From positions 1 to 26,432 of IMG/VR virus record IMGVR_UViG_3300030329_004222: a stretch of DNA of 26,432 nucleotides; one strand, given 5' to 3'. The stretch is from a virus. The notes beneath the pieces were generated by a model, which searched no databases, was not told where the DNA came from, and worked only from the letters and a program-made list of their open reading frames with translations. Shown here piece after piece: positions 1 to 6,953 of this stretch. Position 1 is the stretch's first letter. Each line of letters begins with the position of its first letter. Made by a program: the position numbers and the translations under genes.

Positions 1-1
1 A

Positions 2-19
2 GGGGGGGGCGACCCCCCC
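2..19. repeat. G/C-run hairpin at left edge
   Basis: Eight G are followed by CGA and seven C, giving a perfect 7-bp G:C stem with a 3-nt loop. It lies beyond the stop of the last minus-strand gene. No T-tract can be seen before the window ends, so a terminator cannot be shown. The GGCGACC core resembles that of lambda cosN. If the two window ends are joined, it would sit just upstream of the packaging genes, where a cos site is expected. Positions 20-102 show nothing else I recognise. Confidence 0.4.
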
Positions 20-102
20 AGAAGGACCCGCTCCGAAAATTTCCCGATCTCCTGAAAACCGGCTTTCGGGGAAACGCCAGCGCCCGCCGATCACGACAGA
101 CG

Positions 103-381
103 CTAACGGTCCATCACCCCGACAAGAATGGTCCGTTTATCAACCTGGCCATCAGACAAGGTGACCTGGTTCTTGAGCTTGTACGATCGATCCGCCGTGC
201 CGCCGCTGACGGTTGCGGTTGAGGTGGCGGCGGAATACGCATTCGAATCGATCGTCAATCCGGTGTCGACGGTCCACGTCGAACTTGCGACGGTCTGCGC
301 CGTCGTGTAGATCGACGACCAGTCCATACTGATTATTGTCTTGGCTTCTGGCGCCTTCCGGACGGCGTGTTCGTAGATCAT
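103..381 (-). CDS. Hypothetical small phage protein, beta-rich
   Basis: A 92-aa protein of unknown function. It is rich in Ser, Thr and Val, and ends in a segment with GGTADRSYKLKNQVTLSDGQ. Short beta proteins of this kind (W-x-V...GLT...SGGT...Y-x-L-x-N) occur next to structural genes in environmental siphophages, so a small virion or tail-associated role is possible; this is inference. The ATG at 381 overlaps the TGA of the upstream gene (ATGA), and a G-rich Shine-Dalgarno-like stretch lies about 7 nt upstream. It is the last gene of the minus-strand series in this window. Confidence 0.6.
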   Translation of the reverse strand: MIYEHAVRKAPEAKTIISMDWSSIYTTAQTVASSTWTVDTGLTIDSNAYSAATSTATVSGGTADRSYKLKNQVTLSDGQVDKRTILVGVMDR

Positions 382-659
382 TGACAGCACCCCCGGCCAC
401 CGGAAAAGAACAGTCGCCGCGACTGAAGAAAATTAAACCGCCGGACGCGCGACACGGACCGACGACGAACAACCGAGTTTGATTCAATGTCTGGCGTTGT
501 TTCACAGTCAGCCGAGTCGCACACCGACGCCGGGACCTGATTCCCAAACTCGACCGTTCGGGAAATCGAAACCGATCGTCGACCGCTCAGCAACTGCGAC
601 TCGCCACGCGCCGCGAAAACTAAGACAGCCACCAGCGAAAAACAAATTAAACGGATCAT
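378..659 (-). CDS. Small secreted protein with signal peptide
   Basis: A 93-aa protein starting at an ATG with a GGGAGG Shine-Dalgarno about 8 nt upstream. Residues 1-22 look like a signal peptide: Arg at position 3, a hydrophobic core ICFSLVAVLVFAA, then a polar region. The rest is Arg- and Ser-rich with Cys residues at 47, 52 and near the C-terminus, and matches no family I recognise. It starts 17 nt after the papain-like gene and its stop overlaps the next start, so it belongs to the same transcription unit. The low-complexity, Arg-rich C-terminus leaves some doubt about the reading frame there. Confidence 0.55.
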   Translation of the reverse strand: MIRLICFSLVAVLVFAARGESQLLSGRRSVSISRTVEFGNQVPASVCDSADCETTPDIESNSVVRRRSVSRVRRFNFLQSRRLFFSGGRGCCQ

Positions 660-676
660 CGAAACCCCTCCCGTCG

Positions 677-1678
677 TTAACGACCCATGCCCATGTCACC
701 CCAGTCAATTTCGCGACCGGGGAAACCAAGCGTGTCGCTATGACCATACACGGCGCCACGCTCTATGATTTTTGTAAACGTCTCGTCGGTAATCCAAAAC
801 GATCCAGTAACGCCTAACTTTGAAAGTGATCGGCACTTCGGATGCGCGTTCGGCCCCCACTGGTTATCAATCGCCCAAAGACGCGAAGTTCGGCCGGCGT
901 TCTTCGCGCTGTCGCTCGCGTCGTACCCGCTACAACTCATTTGGTGCCGCCACGTCTTACGCCACTCGCCAATCGAGTATCCACCCCGTTCACGGAACGA
1001 TGCACCGAACGAACTGGCCAGCGTCAACCCGTAACCCTGCGCGACAAGTGAAGCGCACTCGTCGGTGTTGCGGATCCGACAAACCGACAAGACCCGGTAT
1101 TCATATGCGTCGTTGGCAAGGTCGTCATAGTCGACCGTCCACGCGTTAGGATGGCTCCATCGATACTCAATCGCCTGTGTCCATTTGAGCCAACCATTGA
1201 CCTTCGATGGAGGGTCAACGCTAGGATGGTCGACGGGGATCATGCCCCAAGTGTTAACGGCTTCGGCCTGTGCCGCGCCATAGCTCCCGGAACCCGTCTT
1301 GCGCATGCCGCCAATTTTCCGGCCAACTCCGTACGTCGCAAACGGAAACGGAACGGCGACGCGTTCATTGTCGCCGCGGTGAACGACGTCACCGCAAATT
1401 GCTTGTGCGTAGGCCCTCGCCCCGGCGCAGGCGACACAACTTCCGGTGACTTGCGCTATCCGCGGGAGTAACTCGCTATTGGCCTTCCTCTCCAATGAGT
1501 AAAGCAACGCCTTTTCTGGAAGGTCAGCAGTTGCCAGCGGCTCGCCAGACTCGGCGTAGCTTGGAGTGGCTGCGTCAAACCGTTCCGACAACTCGCGTTG
1601 TTCGGCCGTTCGATCCTCGGGCGGAATCCAGCCCTGTTGCCCAAACTCATCGACGAAATAGGAGTAAGCAGCGGTCAT
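677..1678 (-). CDS. Papain-like cysteine peptidase-fold protein
   Basis: A 333-aa protein. It carries the order of landmarks seen in C1 papain-like peptidases: GSCVACAGA with Cys81 as the likely nucleophile, a His at about 245 followed by MSCSGY, and an Asn at about 272 in WAIDNQWGPNAH, followed by GSFWIT. The usual Gln ahead of the Cys may be Gln76. No signal peptide is seen. The ATG overlaps the TGA of the upstream secreted protein. A peptidase-like fold in a phage could serve lysis, virion maturation or cleavage of a host surface protein; the sequence does not decide. The fold is inferred from motif order only. Confidence 0.6.
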   Translation of the reverse strand: MTAAYSYFVDEFGQQGWIPPEDRTAEQRELSERFDAATPSYAESGEPLATADLPEKALLYSLERKANSELLPRIAQVTGSCVACAGARAYAQAICGDVVHRGDNERVAVPFPFATYGVGRKIGGMRKTGSGSYGAAQAEAVNTWGMIPVDHPSVDPPSKVNGWLKWTQAIEYRWSHPNAWTVDYDDLANDAYEYRVLSVCRIRNTDECASLVAQGYGLTLASSFGASFRERGGYSIGEWRKTWRHQMSCSGYDASDSAKNAGRTSRLWAIDNQWGPNAHPKCRSLSKLGVTGSFWITDETFTKIIERGAVYGHSDTLGFPGREIDWGDMGMGR

Positions 1679-2322
1679 TTCGCAGCGGCCTTCAGTCCCT
1701 TTCCGATCTCCTCAGCAGCCTCCGACAATGCAGGTAAGCTCTGTGCGTGTTCCGTCAAGTATTGGCCGACCATCTCGCCGACCTGTCGCCACCGCGGATC
1801 TATCTCGCCGTCAATTTCTCTATTTGCGTCATGAATCCAATCGCGACCAGCACCAAGATCAGCAACACCACCAGATCGAACCAGCGACGCCAGTTGAACG
1901 TAGTTTGCGGCAAACGCCGCGGAAATGGCCGGCTGCCCGATCGACTTGGCCATAGTAAAGACATCACCAGCGATTCCGGTCAACTCAGGATCAGGAGAAG
2001 GGGTTTCCCCTGTAACCGAGACGATCCACGTTTTTTTTTCGCGCCGCCGCTCGTCCCAATTAATCAGGTCCGAAACGAAAACCGCGTTACCGGATGCGAG
2101 ATAAAAAGCACAAACGCTATCGCCGTCTGACGTGGTAAAAACCAGATGCTGAGTAGTCAGCGGCTGTCGACACTCCCACGTAATGTCAGCGCCGGCAGGC
2201 AACGCCACCGACAATTGATTCAGGCCGGGCTTGATTTCGACGTTCTGCGTCTGCGCTGAGGCAACAGCGGCAAAAAACAAGCCAGCGATAAACGCGAGCG
2301 CTAGGAAACCTCTTGCAACCAC
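1675..2322 (-). CDS. Secreted protein with N-terminal signal peptide
   Basis: A 215-aa protein if started at the GTG at 2322. That start gives a clear signal peptide: Arg4, hydrophobic core FLALAFIAGLFFAAV, and a probable cleavage after ASA before QTQ. An upstream open stretch in the same frame is Cys/Arg-rich and overlaps the preceding gene, so I rejected longer starts. The mature part has a beta-like N-terminal region (NVEIKPGLNQLSVALPAG) and a helical C-terminus. Function unknown. It overlaps the gene upstream by 22 nt and its stop overlaps the papain-like gene, suggesting translation with it and a possible shared export or envelope role. Confidence 0.6.
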   Translation of the reverse strand: MVARGFLALAFIAGLFFAAVASAQTQNVEIKPGLNQLSVALPAGADITWECRQPLTTQHLVFTTSDGDSVCAFYLASGNAVFVSDLINWDERRREKKTWIVSVTGETPSPDPELTGIAGDVFTMAKSIGQPAISAAFAANYVQLASLVRSGGVADLGAGRDWIHDANREIDGEIDPRWRQVGEMVGQYLTEHAQSLPALSEAAEEIGKGLKAAAK

Positions 2323-2600
2323 GAAACCACCATTCCAAGCAGTTTTTTCGCCACGATCATCAAGACGGCGTTTGAAACAATGCCTTCGGCCGGGACATCC
2401 ATGCCCGCAGCCTCGGCAAGGCTTAGACATTCTGAAGGGAATTCGTCTTCGTAGATAAGATCGTGATCATGATCACTAATCCGGTTGACGATCTCCAGCG
2501 CGATCGTTAGACCGCAAGAGATTGCACACCAGTAGTCCCACTGGCCGGTCCGGTACATCTCGATAAGACGAGAAAAGCACTTTTTGAGTTCGGTTGACAT
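2301..2600 (-). CDS. Hypothetical protein, 99 aa
   Basis: No family recognised. The N-terminal half is amphipathic helix (KKCFSRLIEMYRTGQWDYWC) and the middle is acidic (SDHDHDLIYEDEF). The C-terminus ends in a hydrophobic helix, VLMIVAKKLLGMVVSWL, which could be membrane-associated. The ATG has a GAAGAG purine stretch immediately upstream. It sits 31 nt after the 88-aa gene and overlaps the secreted protein that follows. Confidence 0.55.
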   Translation of the reverse strand: MSTELKKCFSRLIEMYRTGQWDYWCAISCGLTIALEIVNRISDHDHDLIYEDEFPSECLSLAEAAGMDVPAEGIVSNAVLMIVAKKLLGMVVSWLQEVS

Positions 2601-2631
2601 CTCTTCACGTCTAGACGCGCAATTTCAAATG

Positions 2632-2898
2632 TCAACCCCCCGCTGTAAAGTCGATCCCTTCGACCAAGTGCCGCGTGACCGCGTTGCGGTACATCTCGAC
2701 CGCCTCAGCGTCACCTTTTTCAATGTAGAGGTCCTGCAAATCCAGCAGTTCGCGAACCTCTGCGCACGTCCTCGACAAACGGCCACCGCGACGGGTGACG
2801 ACGCAACCGCAGTCAAGTTCAAACGCGCCAAAGTTTCCCATGATAGAAACCGCCGCCGGCGTTGACCCAGCAAAAACGGGGACTCTCCAGCCGTCCAT
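2632..2898 (-). CDS. Hypothetical protein, 88 aa
   Basis: A short protein with DCGCVVTRRGGRLSRTC near residues 28-45, a Cys spacing that might bind metal, then an acidic helical region (AEVRELLDLQDLYIEKGD). No family recognised. Its ATG lies immediately after the TAG of the 150-aa gene, so translation is probably coupled. Placement behind the replication genes suggests an accessory of that block, nothing more specific. Confidence 0.55.
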   Translation of the reverse strand: MDGWRVPVFAGSTPAAVSIMGNFGAFELDCGCVVTRRGGRLSRTCAEVRELLDLQDLYIEKGDAEAVEMYRNAVTRHLVEGIDFTAGG

Positions 2899-2899
2899 G

Positions 2900-3352
2900 C
2901 TACGCCGGCGACGATTCGAAAGCTTCGCGAGTCCACTGCTTGACCAGGTGCTCCGGCGTTCTCTGCCCCTCGTTTTTCGAAGAATATTCTGACATCCTGG
3001 CGGTTACTTCGCGGTACGCTCGCCCCATAATCGCATCTGACTTGACATTCTCCATTGCGCCAACGTGCGACCTGTCCGGTGCCTGCTCTCGCTGCCGACG
3101 ACGATATGCAATTTCCTGCACACCTCGCGCGAAAAGTGCGGGAATACGTTCCCGCTTAAACGCTTCCAACTCCCGCTCGCCCGAGAAGATTTGATAAGTC
3201 CACGCCTTGGCGTCGCGCAAATCAAACCTTGAAAAAACCTCCTCGAACCATGCCTGTTTGACGTCGACCGGAAGTCGTTCGACATATCCGCCGGTTTCCG
3301 GAAGTTTTCGCTTTAAATCTTGAATCCAGTTTGCGAATTCGGCTTTGTCCAT
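2900..3352 (-). CDS. Hypothetical protein in replication block
   Basis: A 150-aa protein starting at the ATG at 3352, which has an AAGGGG Shine-Dalgarno about 8 nt upstream. It is helical and highly charged (ERELEAFKRERIPALFARG, AYRRRQREQAPDRSH), with no family recognised. The same frame stays open upstream to 3571 and there encodes a helix-turn-helix-like stretch (LLKDLGINLGTVRRYLK) and two hairpin-encoded CAxxDART motifs. That extension has a GTG at 3529, but it falls inside the HTH, so the longer form would need an unusual start or a frameshift from the DUF1376 gene. Confidence 0.6.
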   Translation of the reverse strand: MDKAEFANWIQDLKRKLPETGGYVERLPVDVKQAWFEEVFSRFDLRDAKAWTYQIFSGERELEAFKRERIPALFARGVQEIAYRRRQREQAPDRSHVGAMENVKSDAIMGRAYREVTARMSEYSSKNEGQRTPEHLVKQWTREAFESSPA

Positions 3353-3370
3353 TATGTGTCCCCTTGGATT

Positions 3371-3446
3371 AGTGCGCGCATCGAGATATGCGCACTGATT
3401 TTCTTGAGATTCTTCGGATGGGGTGCGCGCATCGGAATGCGCGCAC
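3371..3446. repeat. Two GC-rich palindromes in tandem
   Basis: In the 203-nt stretch between the DUF1376 gene and the 150-aa gene there are two related hairpins. One at 3371-3396 has a 7-bp AGTGCGC/GCGCACT stem extended by imperfect pairs. One at 3423-3446 has a perfect 10-bp stem, GTGCGCGCAT/ATGCGCGCAC, around a CGGA loop. They share GTGCGCGCATCG and lie about 50 bp apart. Neither is followed by a T-tract, so a simple terminator is unlikely. They could be operators for the adjacent HTH-like peptide, or origin elements beside a replication gene. Confidence 0.6.
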
Positions 3447-3555
3447 TCATCAAGCATTTTCCAAAACCGTACCTCTACCGGCGATACCGAGTTTTCGTAT
3501 TTGTCTCGCTGCTTCAGATATCGGCGCACCGTTCCCAGATTTATCCCCAGATCCT

Positions 3556-4260
3556 TTAAAAGCCTAAGACGTCAGCGGTTGAAAGCTTAGAAGCGTCGCG
3601 AGCCCAATCCTTGGCGGCATTGCGCGCAGCCGCTTGCCAGTTTTTTAGCGCCTTCCCGTTGCGCGCCCATCCGCCCGACTCTCCCCAGTCAAAGAACTTT
3701 TCGCAGTCTAAGGGGAGGCCCGCTCTTTCTGCGTACGACTCCACCTCGTCTAACGATTCCGGTTGCCGGCCTGGCTTTTTCTTAAGTTCGCTTGGCTCCT
3801 TAAGAGAGCTAGAACTAGAACTAGATCGACCCCTCGACCGGGTATCCGAACGGGTATCCGAACGGGTATCCGAACGGGTATCCGAACGGGTATCCGAACG
3901 GGTATCCGAACGGGTATCCGACCGCTTGCGGCCGCCTGCTGCGCTGGCCCGTTGCCGCTGCGCGTAATGCTTAATCGCTTCCTCGCGCGCGGCCGCCATC
4001 GTTGGGTTGATTTTTCTCCCCGTGTCATCTGGTTCAAACTTATGTTGCAAGTCAGACCAAATCGTATCCCACTGGCCTCGGTCAGGAATTCCGCAAACAT
4101 CCATACATTTACGCGCCGTCTCTGGGATGGCACCGTTTTCAAATTGATAGATCAATAGCCGTAGGTAGCACGCCTGACCTACATGACTAAGGTAGTACGT
4201 TCCAGATATCCACTTCTCCGGATTAAACTTGAACCAAAAAGGCTTTACTGTTTTTGTCAT
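3556..4260 (-). CDS. DUF1376-type phage replication protein
   Basis: A 234-aa protein. The N-terminus (FKFNPEKWISGTYYLSHVGQ, then ACYLRLLIYQFENGAIP) matches DUF1376, a domain of phage replication proteins often found near helicase loaders. The C-terminus (FFDWGESGGWARNGKALKNW) resembles the DnaT/primosome-type tail of such proteins. Between them is a low-complexity linker of seven RSDT repeats and a Ser run. The ATG at 4260 has AGGAGG 11 nt upstream and overlaps the TGA of the RusA-like gene. No helicase gene follows in this window, which is unusual for the family. Confidence 0.7.
   Translation of the reverse strand: MTKTVKPFWFKFNPEKWISGTYYLSHVGQACYLRLLIYQFENGAIPETARKCMDVCGIPDRGQWDTIWSDLQHKFEPDDTGRKINPTMAAAREEAIKHYAQRQRASAAGGRKRSDTRSDTRSDTRSDTRSDTRSDTRSDTRSRGRSSSSSSSLKEPSELKKKPGRQPESLDEVESYAERAGLPLDCEKFFDWGESGGWARNGKALKNWQAAARNAAKDWARDASKLSTADVLGF
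3839..3922. repeat. Seven 12-bp tandem repeats, CGGGTATCCGAA
   Basis: Seven nearly perfect copies of CGGGTATCCGAA (84 bp) lie inside the replication gene and encode RSDT seven times. Each unit contains a CGG-GTAT-CCG palindrome. The array could be a slippage-prone protein linker or could double as an iteron-like replication origin. The identical codons argue for recent expansion. Confidence 0.9.
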
Positions 4261-4730
4261 CGGTAAAATTTCCTCCTGACTTTGTCTGACACCCACGGTA
4301 TCGGATCTACCTCCCACGCGCTAATGATCACCTCGCCGACGTCAAAAGTGCCGTCTCCATCGCGTTCAAGGATCAGCGAACGGTGGTTTTTCATTGAATC
4401 CGCTGGCCACGCGCCGGCAGTCGTTAAACCATCCATGATCGATTTCGGAACGTTGTCTAGGTCTCGCGCGCCGTAGGTTTTTGGCCGGCACAGCATATAA
4501 ACCACGCACTGGCCATTAATCACCGGCACCTGCTCAGACCGCCAGACATCGCCAACAAACGTTTGATACTGCGAGGCCTTCGGGCATTTGTATAGCCGGC
4601 CGTTTTTGCCCTGTCGCCACGTCAAATTGTTAGACCGAGGCCAAGGTACCGCGATCGTCCAATCAGGGCGCCGCTCAAAAATAACGGACACCGCCGACGT
4701 TTTAGGAACGGGCTTAGGCAGCGCGATCAT
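4257..4730 (-). CDS. rusA: RusA-family Holliday junction resolvase
   Basis: A 157-aa protein. The core motif RDLDNVPKSIMDGL (residues 89-102) followed by AGAWPADSMKNH matches RusA endodeoxyribonucleases, which resolve branched DNA during phage recombination and replication with conserved acidic residues (here Asp90, Asp92, Asp100 and Asp111). The N-terminal strand TIAVPWPRSNN also fits. The chosen ATG at 4730 leaves a 25-residue extension relative to typical RusA. The frame stays open to 4922, but those residues look non-coding. A 20-aa open frame ending at this start is visible in the 106-nt gap behind recT, but I cannot support it as a gene. Next to RecT, as expected. Confidence 0.75.
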   Translation of the reverse strand: MIALPKPVPKTSAVSVIFERRPDWTIAVPWPRSNNLTWRQGKNGRLYKCPKASQYQTFVGDVWRSEQVPVINGQCVVYMLCRPKTYGARDLDNVPKSIMDGLTTAGAWPADSMKNHRSLILERDGDGTFDVGEVIISAWEVDPIPWVSDKVRRKFYR

Positions 4731-4836
4731 CCGATTCTCGCTCCATCCGAACAAACAGACGCCAGATACAAACGATCGTCGTACCGCATACGCAGCAAAC
4801 GAAACCGACCGCATGGATAAAATTAAACACCACGAC

Positions 4837-5706
4837 TCACCCCGCCGCCGGCGTCTGGTCAAGTACTCGCTCGCGAATCTCGCCGTCCTCGAAAATGTAA
4901 TCGTCGCTGGCGCCGCCGGCAATTTCCACGCCGCCTTCTATCGCGTCGCTATTACCGGCGTGACGCACCCAGCCTCGCGCGAAGACGTACTTGACGATTG
5001 TCTTCATCGCCATTTGTTCCGGAGCCGTTTGCCAAGCGCCATTTGGTGACCCTGAGTATTGATCACGATGCTGTTCCACCTCGTCCCATTCCATTAAATG
5101 GCCGCAAGTGCCATCCTCGGTTTCAATCGTCGCGTAAACGGCAATCGGCGCACCGCGTTGACCAAGCGTTGATTTATGTTTGTTGATCGTCCACGGTGAC
5201 CAATCAAAGTCAAACTCGTCGCCTTCTTTTACCACCCGGCACGTTGGCCTAAACACCTTATTGACGCGCCTCGCCAGCGCGTAATAACCGTGAATTGTCG
5301 GCTCCCATCGGCACCGCTCGCGATAGGGCACGATGTGAACTTCCTCGTTCAGTCCGCCGACGGTCAGACCATTCGCCGCGGCCGCCGCGACGGCCTTGAT
5401 AAACGCAGACTGACACCCGACCAGCTTCGGCTCCGCGTCCAGCGCCGTGCAAGCGCTCTGCAACACCCGGTCAATATTTCCACGCTGATCGAGCGGCAGT
5501 AGCTTGGCAATGTAGTCCCGCTTCGCCAGCATCGTCCGCTGACAATCTGCAACCGTGACGACGCGTCCGGCCTTTGTTAATTCTTTGCTTGCTTCCTTCG
5601 CTTTCACGGCACTCCCCTCGCTTAACGTATAAAGTTCCCACAGAAATCGCGTTTCATCGCTAGGAACGGTCCTGGCGTTGACCGACATCAGTTCATGTAA
5701 CGCCAT
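4837..5706 (-). CDS. recT: RecT-family single-strand annealing protein
   Basis: A 289-aa protein. It shows the RecT family core: GLTVGGLNEEVHIVPY (113-128), then IHGYYALARR (about 138-147), a GDEFDF segment, and the later WDEVEQHRDQYS and QMAMKTIVKYV stretch. RecT anneals complementary single strands during phage recombination, normally with a RecE-type exonuclease. I see no such exonuclease here, so it may use a host nuclease. The ATG at 5706 follows a tandemly duplicated 20-bp leader containing AGG-rich Shine-Dalgarno sequence. The RusA-like resolvase downstream completes a recombination pair. Confidence 0.85.
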   Translation of the reverse strand: MALHELMSVNARTVPSDETRFLWELYTLSEGSAVKAKEASKELTKAGRVVTVADCQRTMLAKRDYIAKLLPLDQRGNIDRVLQSACTALDAEPKLVGCQSAFIKAVAAAAANGLTVGGLNEEVHIVPYRERCRWEPTIHGYYALARRVNKVFRPTCRVVKEGDEFDFDWSPWTINKHKSTLGQRGAPIAVYATIETEDGTCGHLMEWDEVEQHRDQYSGSPNGAWQTAPEQMAMKTIVKYVFARGWVRHAGNSDAIEGGVEIAGGASDDYIFEDGEIRERVLDQTPAAG

Positions 5707-5746
5707 TTAGTAAGTCACCTGCCTCATTAGTAAATCACCTGCCTCA
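5707..5746. repeat. 20-bp tandem duplication carrying ribosome site
   Basis: Two adjacent 20-bp copies (one mismatch), reading TGAGGCAGGTGAYTTACTAA on the minus strand, lie directly before recT. Each carries a GAGG/AGG Shine-Dalgarno-like core and a TAA. The upstream copy contains the last codons and stop of the preceding 93-aa gene, so that protein's C-terminus (QVRQVIY) derives from the duplicated leader. Confidence 0.85.
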
Positions 5747-6008
5747 CTTGCATCGACCGAACTGGTGTCTTGCGGCCGGCAACTCGGTTGTCGTCGTGAT
5801 GGTGCAACTCCTCGCCGAGTTCGACGCGCCGGATATAGACGGCAATTCGCTCCGCCGAACCGACCGCTGTTTTTGTTGGTTTCCTTGTCGCGGAGGGCGT
5901 CCAGTCGTACCCCTTCAGCGCGGCCGCGGCACTATTAGAAAATCCCTTTTCGCGTTGCTCCTCCTTCGTCAGCAGAATCAACCCGGTGTCTAGATAGCTA
6001 TTCGCCAT
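5727..6008 (-). CDS. Hypothetical basic protein, 93 aa
   Basis: Starts at the ATG at 6008. The N-terminus holds LILLTKEEQREKGFSNSAAA and the centre is basic (TPSATRKPTKTAV), with HHHDDN near residue 74. No family recognised. It overlaps the end of the 122-aa gene by 11 nt and ends inside the duplicated recT leader. It probably belongs to the recombination block. Confidence 0.55.
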   Translation of the reverse strand: MANSYLDTGLILLTKEEQREKGFSNSAAAALKGYDWTPSATRKPTKTAVGSAERIAVYIRRVELGEELHHHDDNRVAGRKTPVRSMQVRQVIY

Positions 6009-6366
6009 GGTCTAGAAATCTCCAACTTCGTTTATCACGCCCGTGACTTTTCGCGCGACCGCTCGCGCGGTACGGGCCTGGCTCAACGATCCCAGACTTA
6101 TAAAGTTTCCGCATAACGGCGCCGAAACAACGTTTCTCGCGGCACTCTTCTAGGTCGGGAAAATGCGAAAGGATGTCGTCGGTGGTGAAGTATCCGCCGC
6201 CTGAGGTTGCGCGGTAACTCAAGACGCACTCTTCAAACCTCGCGCACCATTCGACATTACTGCGTTCCACCGCTTCTAACGCCTCGTCACGCAGCACCCG
6301 CGCATCTCGCTTGACCACCAAGTCTCGCTCGTGCTCCTCGTCCCAGCCAAACAGGTCTTTCGGCAT
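5998..6366 (-). CDS. Possible winged-helix protein, 122 aa
   Basis: An unassigned protein whose C-terminal half resembles a winged helix: YFTTDDILSHFPDLEE, then RCFGAVMRKLYKSGIVEPG, then a basic hairpin-like segment (RAKSHGRDKRSWRF). Such GxVMxxLxxxGxI patterns occur in small phage DNA-binding proteins near recombination genes. The N-terminus is acidic and charged. It lies 4 nt after the 178-aa gene. A DNA-binding role is inference from the motif pattern. Confidence 0.6.
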   Translation of the reverse strand: MPKDLFGWDEEHERDLVVKRDARVLRDEALEAVERSNVEWCARFEECVLSYRATSGGGYFTTDDILSHFPDLEECREKRCFGAVMRKLYKSGIVEPGPYRASGRAKSHGRDKRSWRFLDHGE

Positions 6367-6370
6367 CTCA

Positions 6371-6907
6371 TTACCTTTCGATAATCAACTTGATTCTCTG
6401 AGGCTCCATCGGCACAACAACAGTGATTCGAGTCGTTTTACGGGGTGGCAACCGATCCTCAAGCGTGTCGCAATCACGACCAAACCGAAGCAGCTCAATC
6501 AACGTTGGTTCGTCGACATCGACAAAACAAAGTTCCTTGCGATCATCGAATCGCCCCCATTGAATCCGCGCCGAATCCGCCGGATCGCATCCAGACAACA
6601 GCACGAACGAGGCGCCCCAGTGCCTCACGCGAACACCGTCACCAACGTCGACGCCGCCCGGATTGTTGCGGTTTAACACTCGGTCAATCTGTCGCCACGT
6701 TTCTTCCTGGTGGTGCGGTATGTCGGCAGCGGATGCCGTCGAGGTGCGAACGTCGACATACATCACTGACGTAGTTCCCATCCACTTGCACTCTGAGAAG
6801 CAGCCCAAATATCGCTCAACAGGGTTTTCGCAGTGCGCGATAGTCCTGACCCATTCGCCCACGGGATCTGCCGTGCAAAGCCATCTCAAAACGGTGTTTG
6901 ACGTCAA
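6371..6907 (-). CDS. Unknown protein downstream of the CRISPR array
   Basis: A 178-aa protein of no recognised family. I chose the TTG at 6907 because it has GGAGG 8 nt upstream and begins just after the array. The frame is open through the last repeat to 6988, but that N-terminus would be encoded by repeat DNA. The protein contains HHQEETWRQIDRVLNR and VRHWGASFVLLSGCDPADS, then an acidic region and a basic end. It is the first gene after the array on the same strand, so it could be an accessory of the CRISPR locus or simply the first gene of the recombination block. Confidence 0.55.
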   Translation of the reverse strand: MTSNTVLRWLCTADPVGEWVRTIAHCENPVERYLGCFSECKWMGTTSVMYVDVRTSTASAADIPHHQEETWRQIDRVLNRNNPGGVDVGDGVRVRHWGASFVLLSGCDPADSARIQWGRFDDRKELCFVDVDEPTLIELLRFGRDCDTLEDRLPPRKTTRITVVVPMEPQRIKLIIER

Positions 6908-6953
6908 TGGATTTACCTCCAACTCTCCCAGAAAACTCGCCAACTGCTCGCGG

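Noticed and set aside
2031-2045. T-run near 2031-2039 as a terminator
   Set aside because: It lies inside the secreted-protein gene, has no preceding stable stem, and is on the plus strand only.
3763-4158. Plus-strand 131-aa frame with RTGI repeats
   Set aside because: It is the antisense of the RSDT repeat tract in the DUF1376-type gene; no ribosome site and no family features.
4731-4922. Longer N-terminus for the RusA-like protein
   Set aside because: It would overlap recT and add basic low-quality sequence not found in RusA proteins; only the ATG at 4730 gives a reasonable length.
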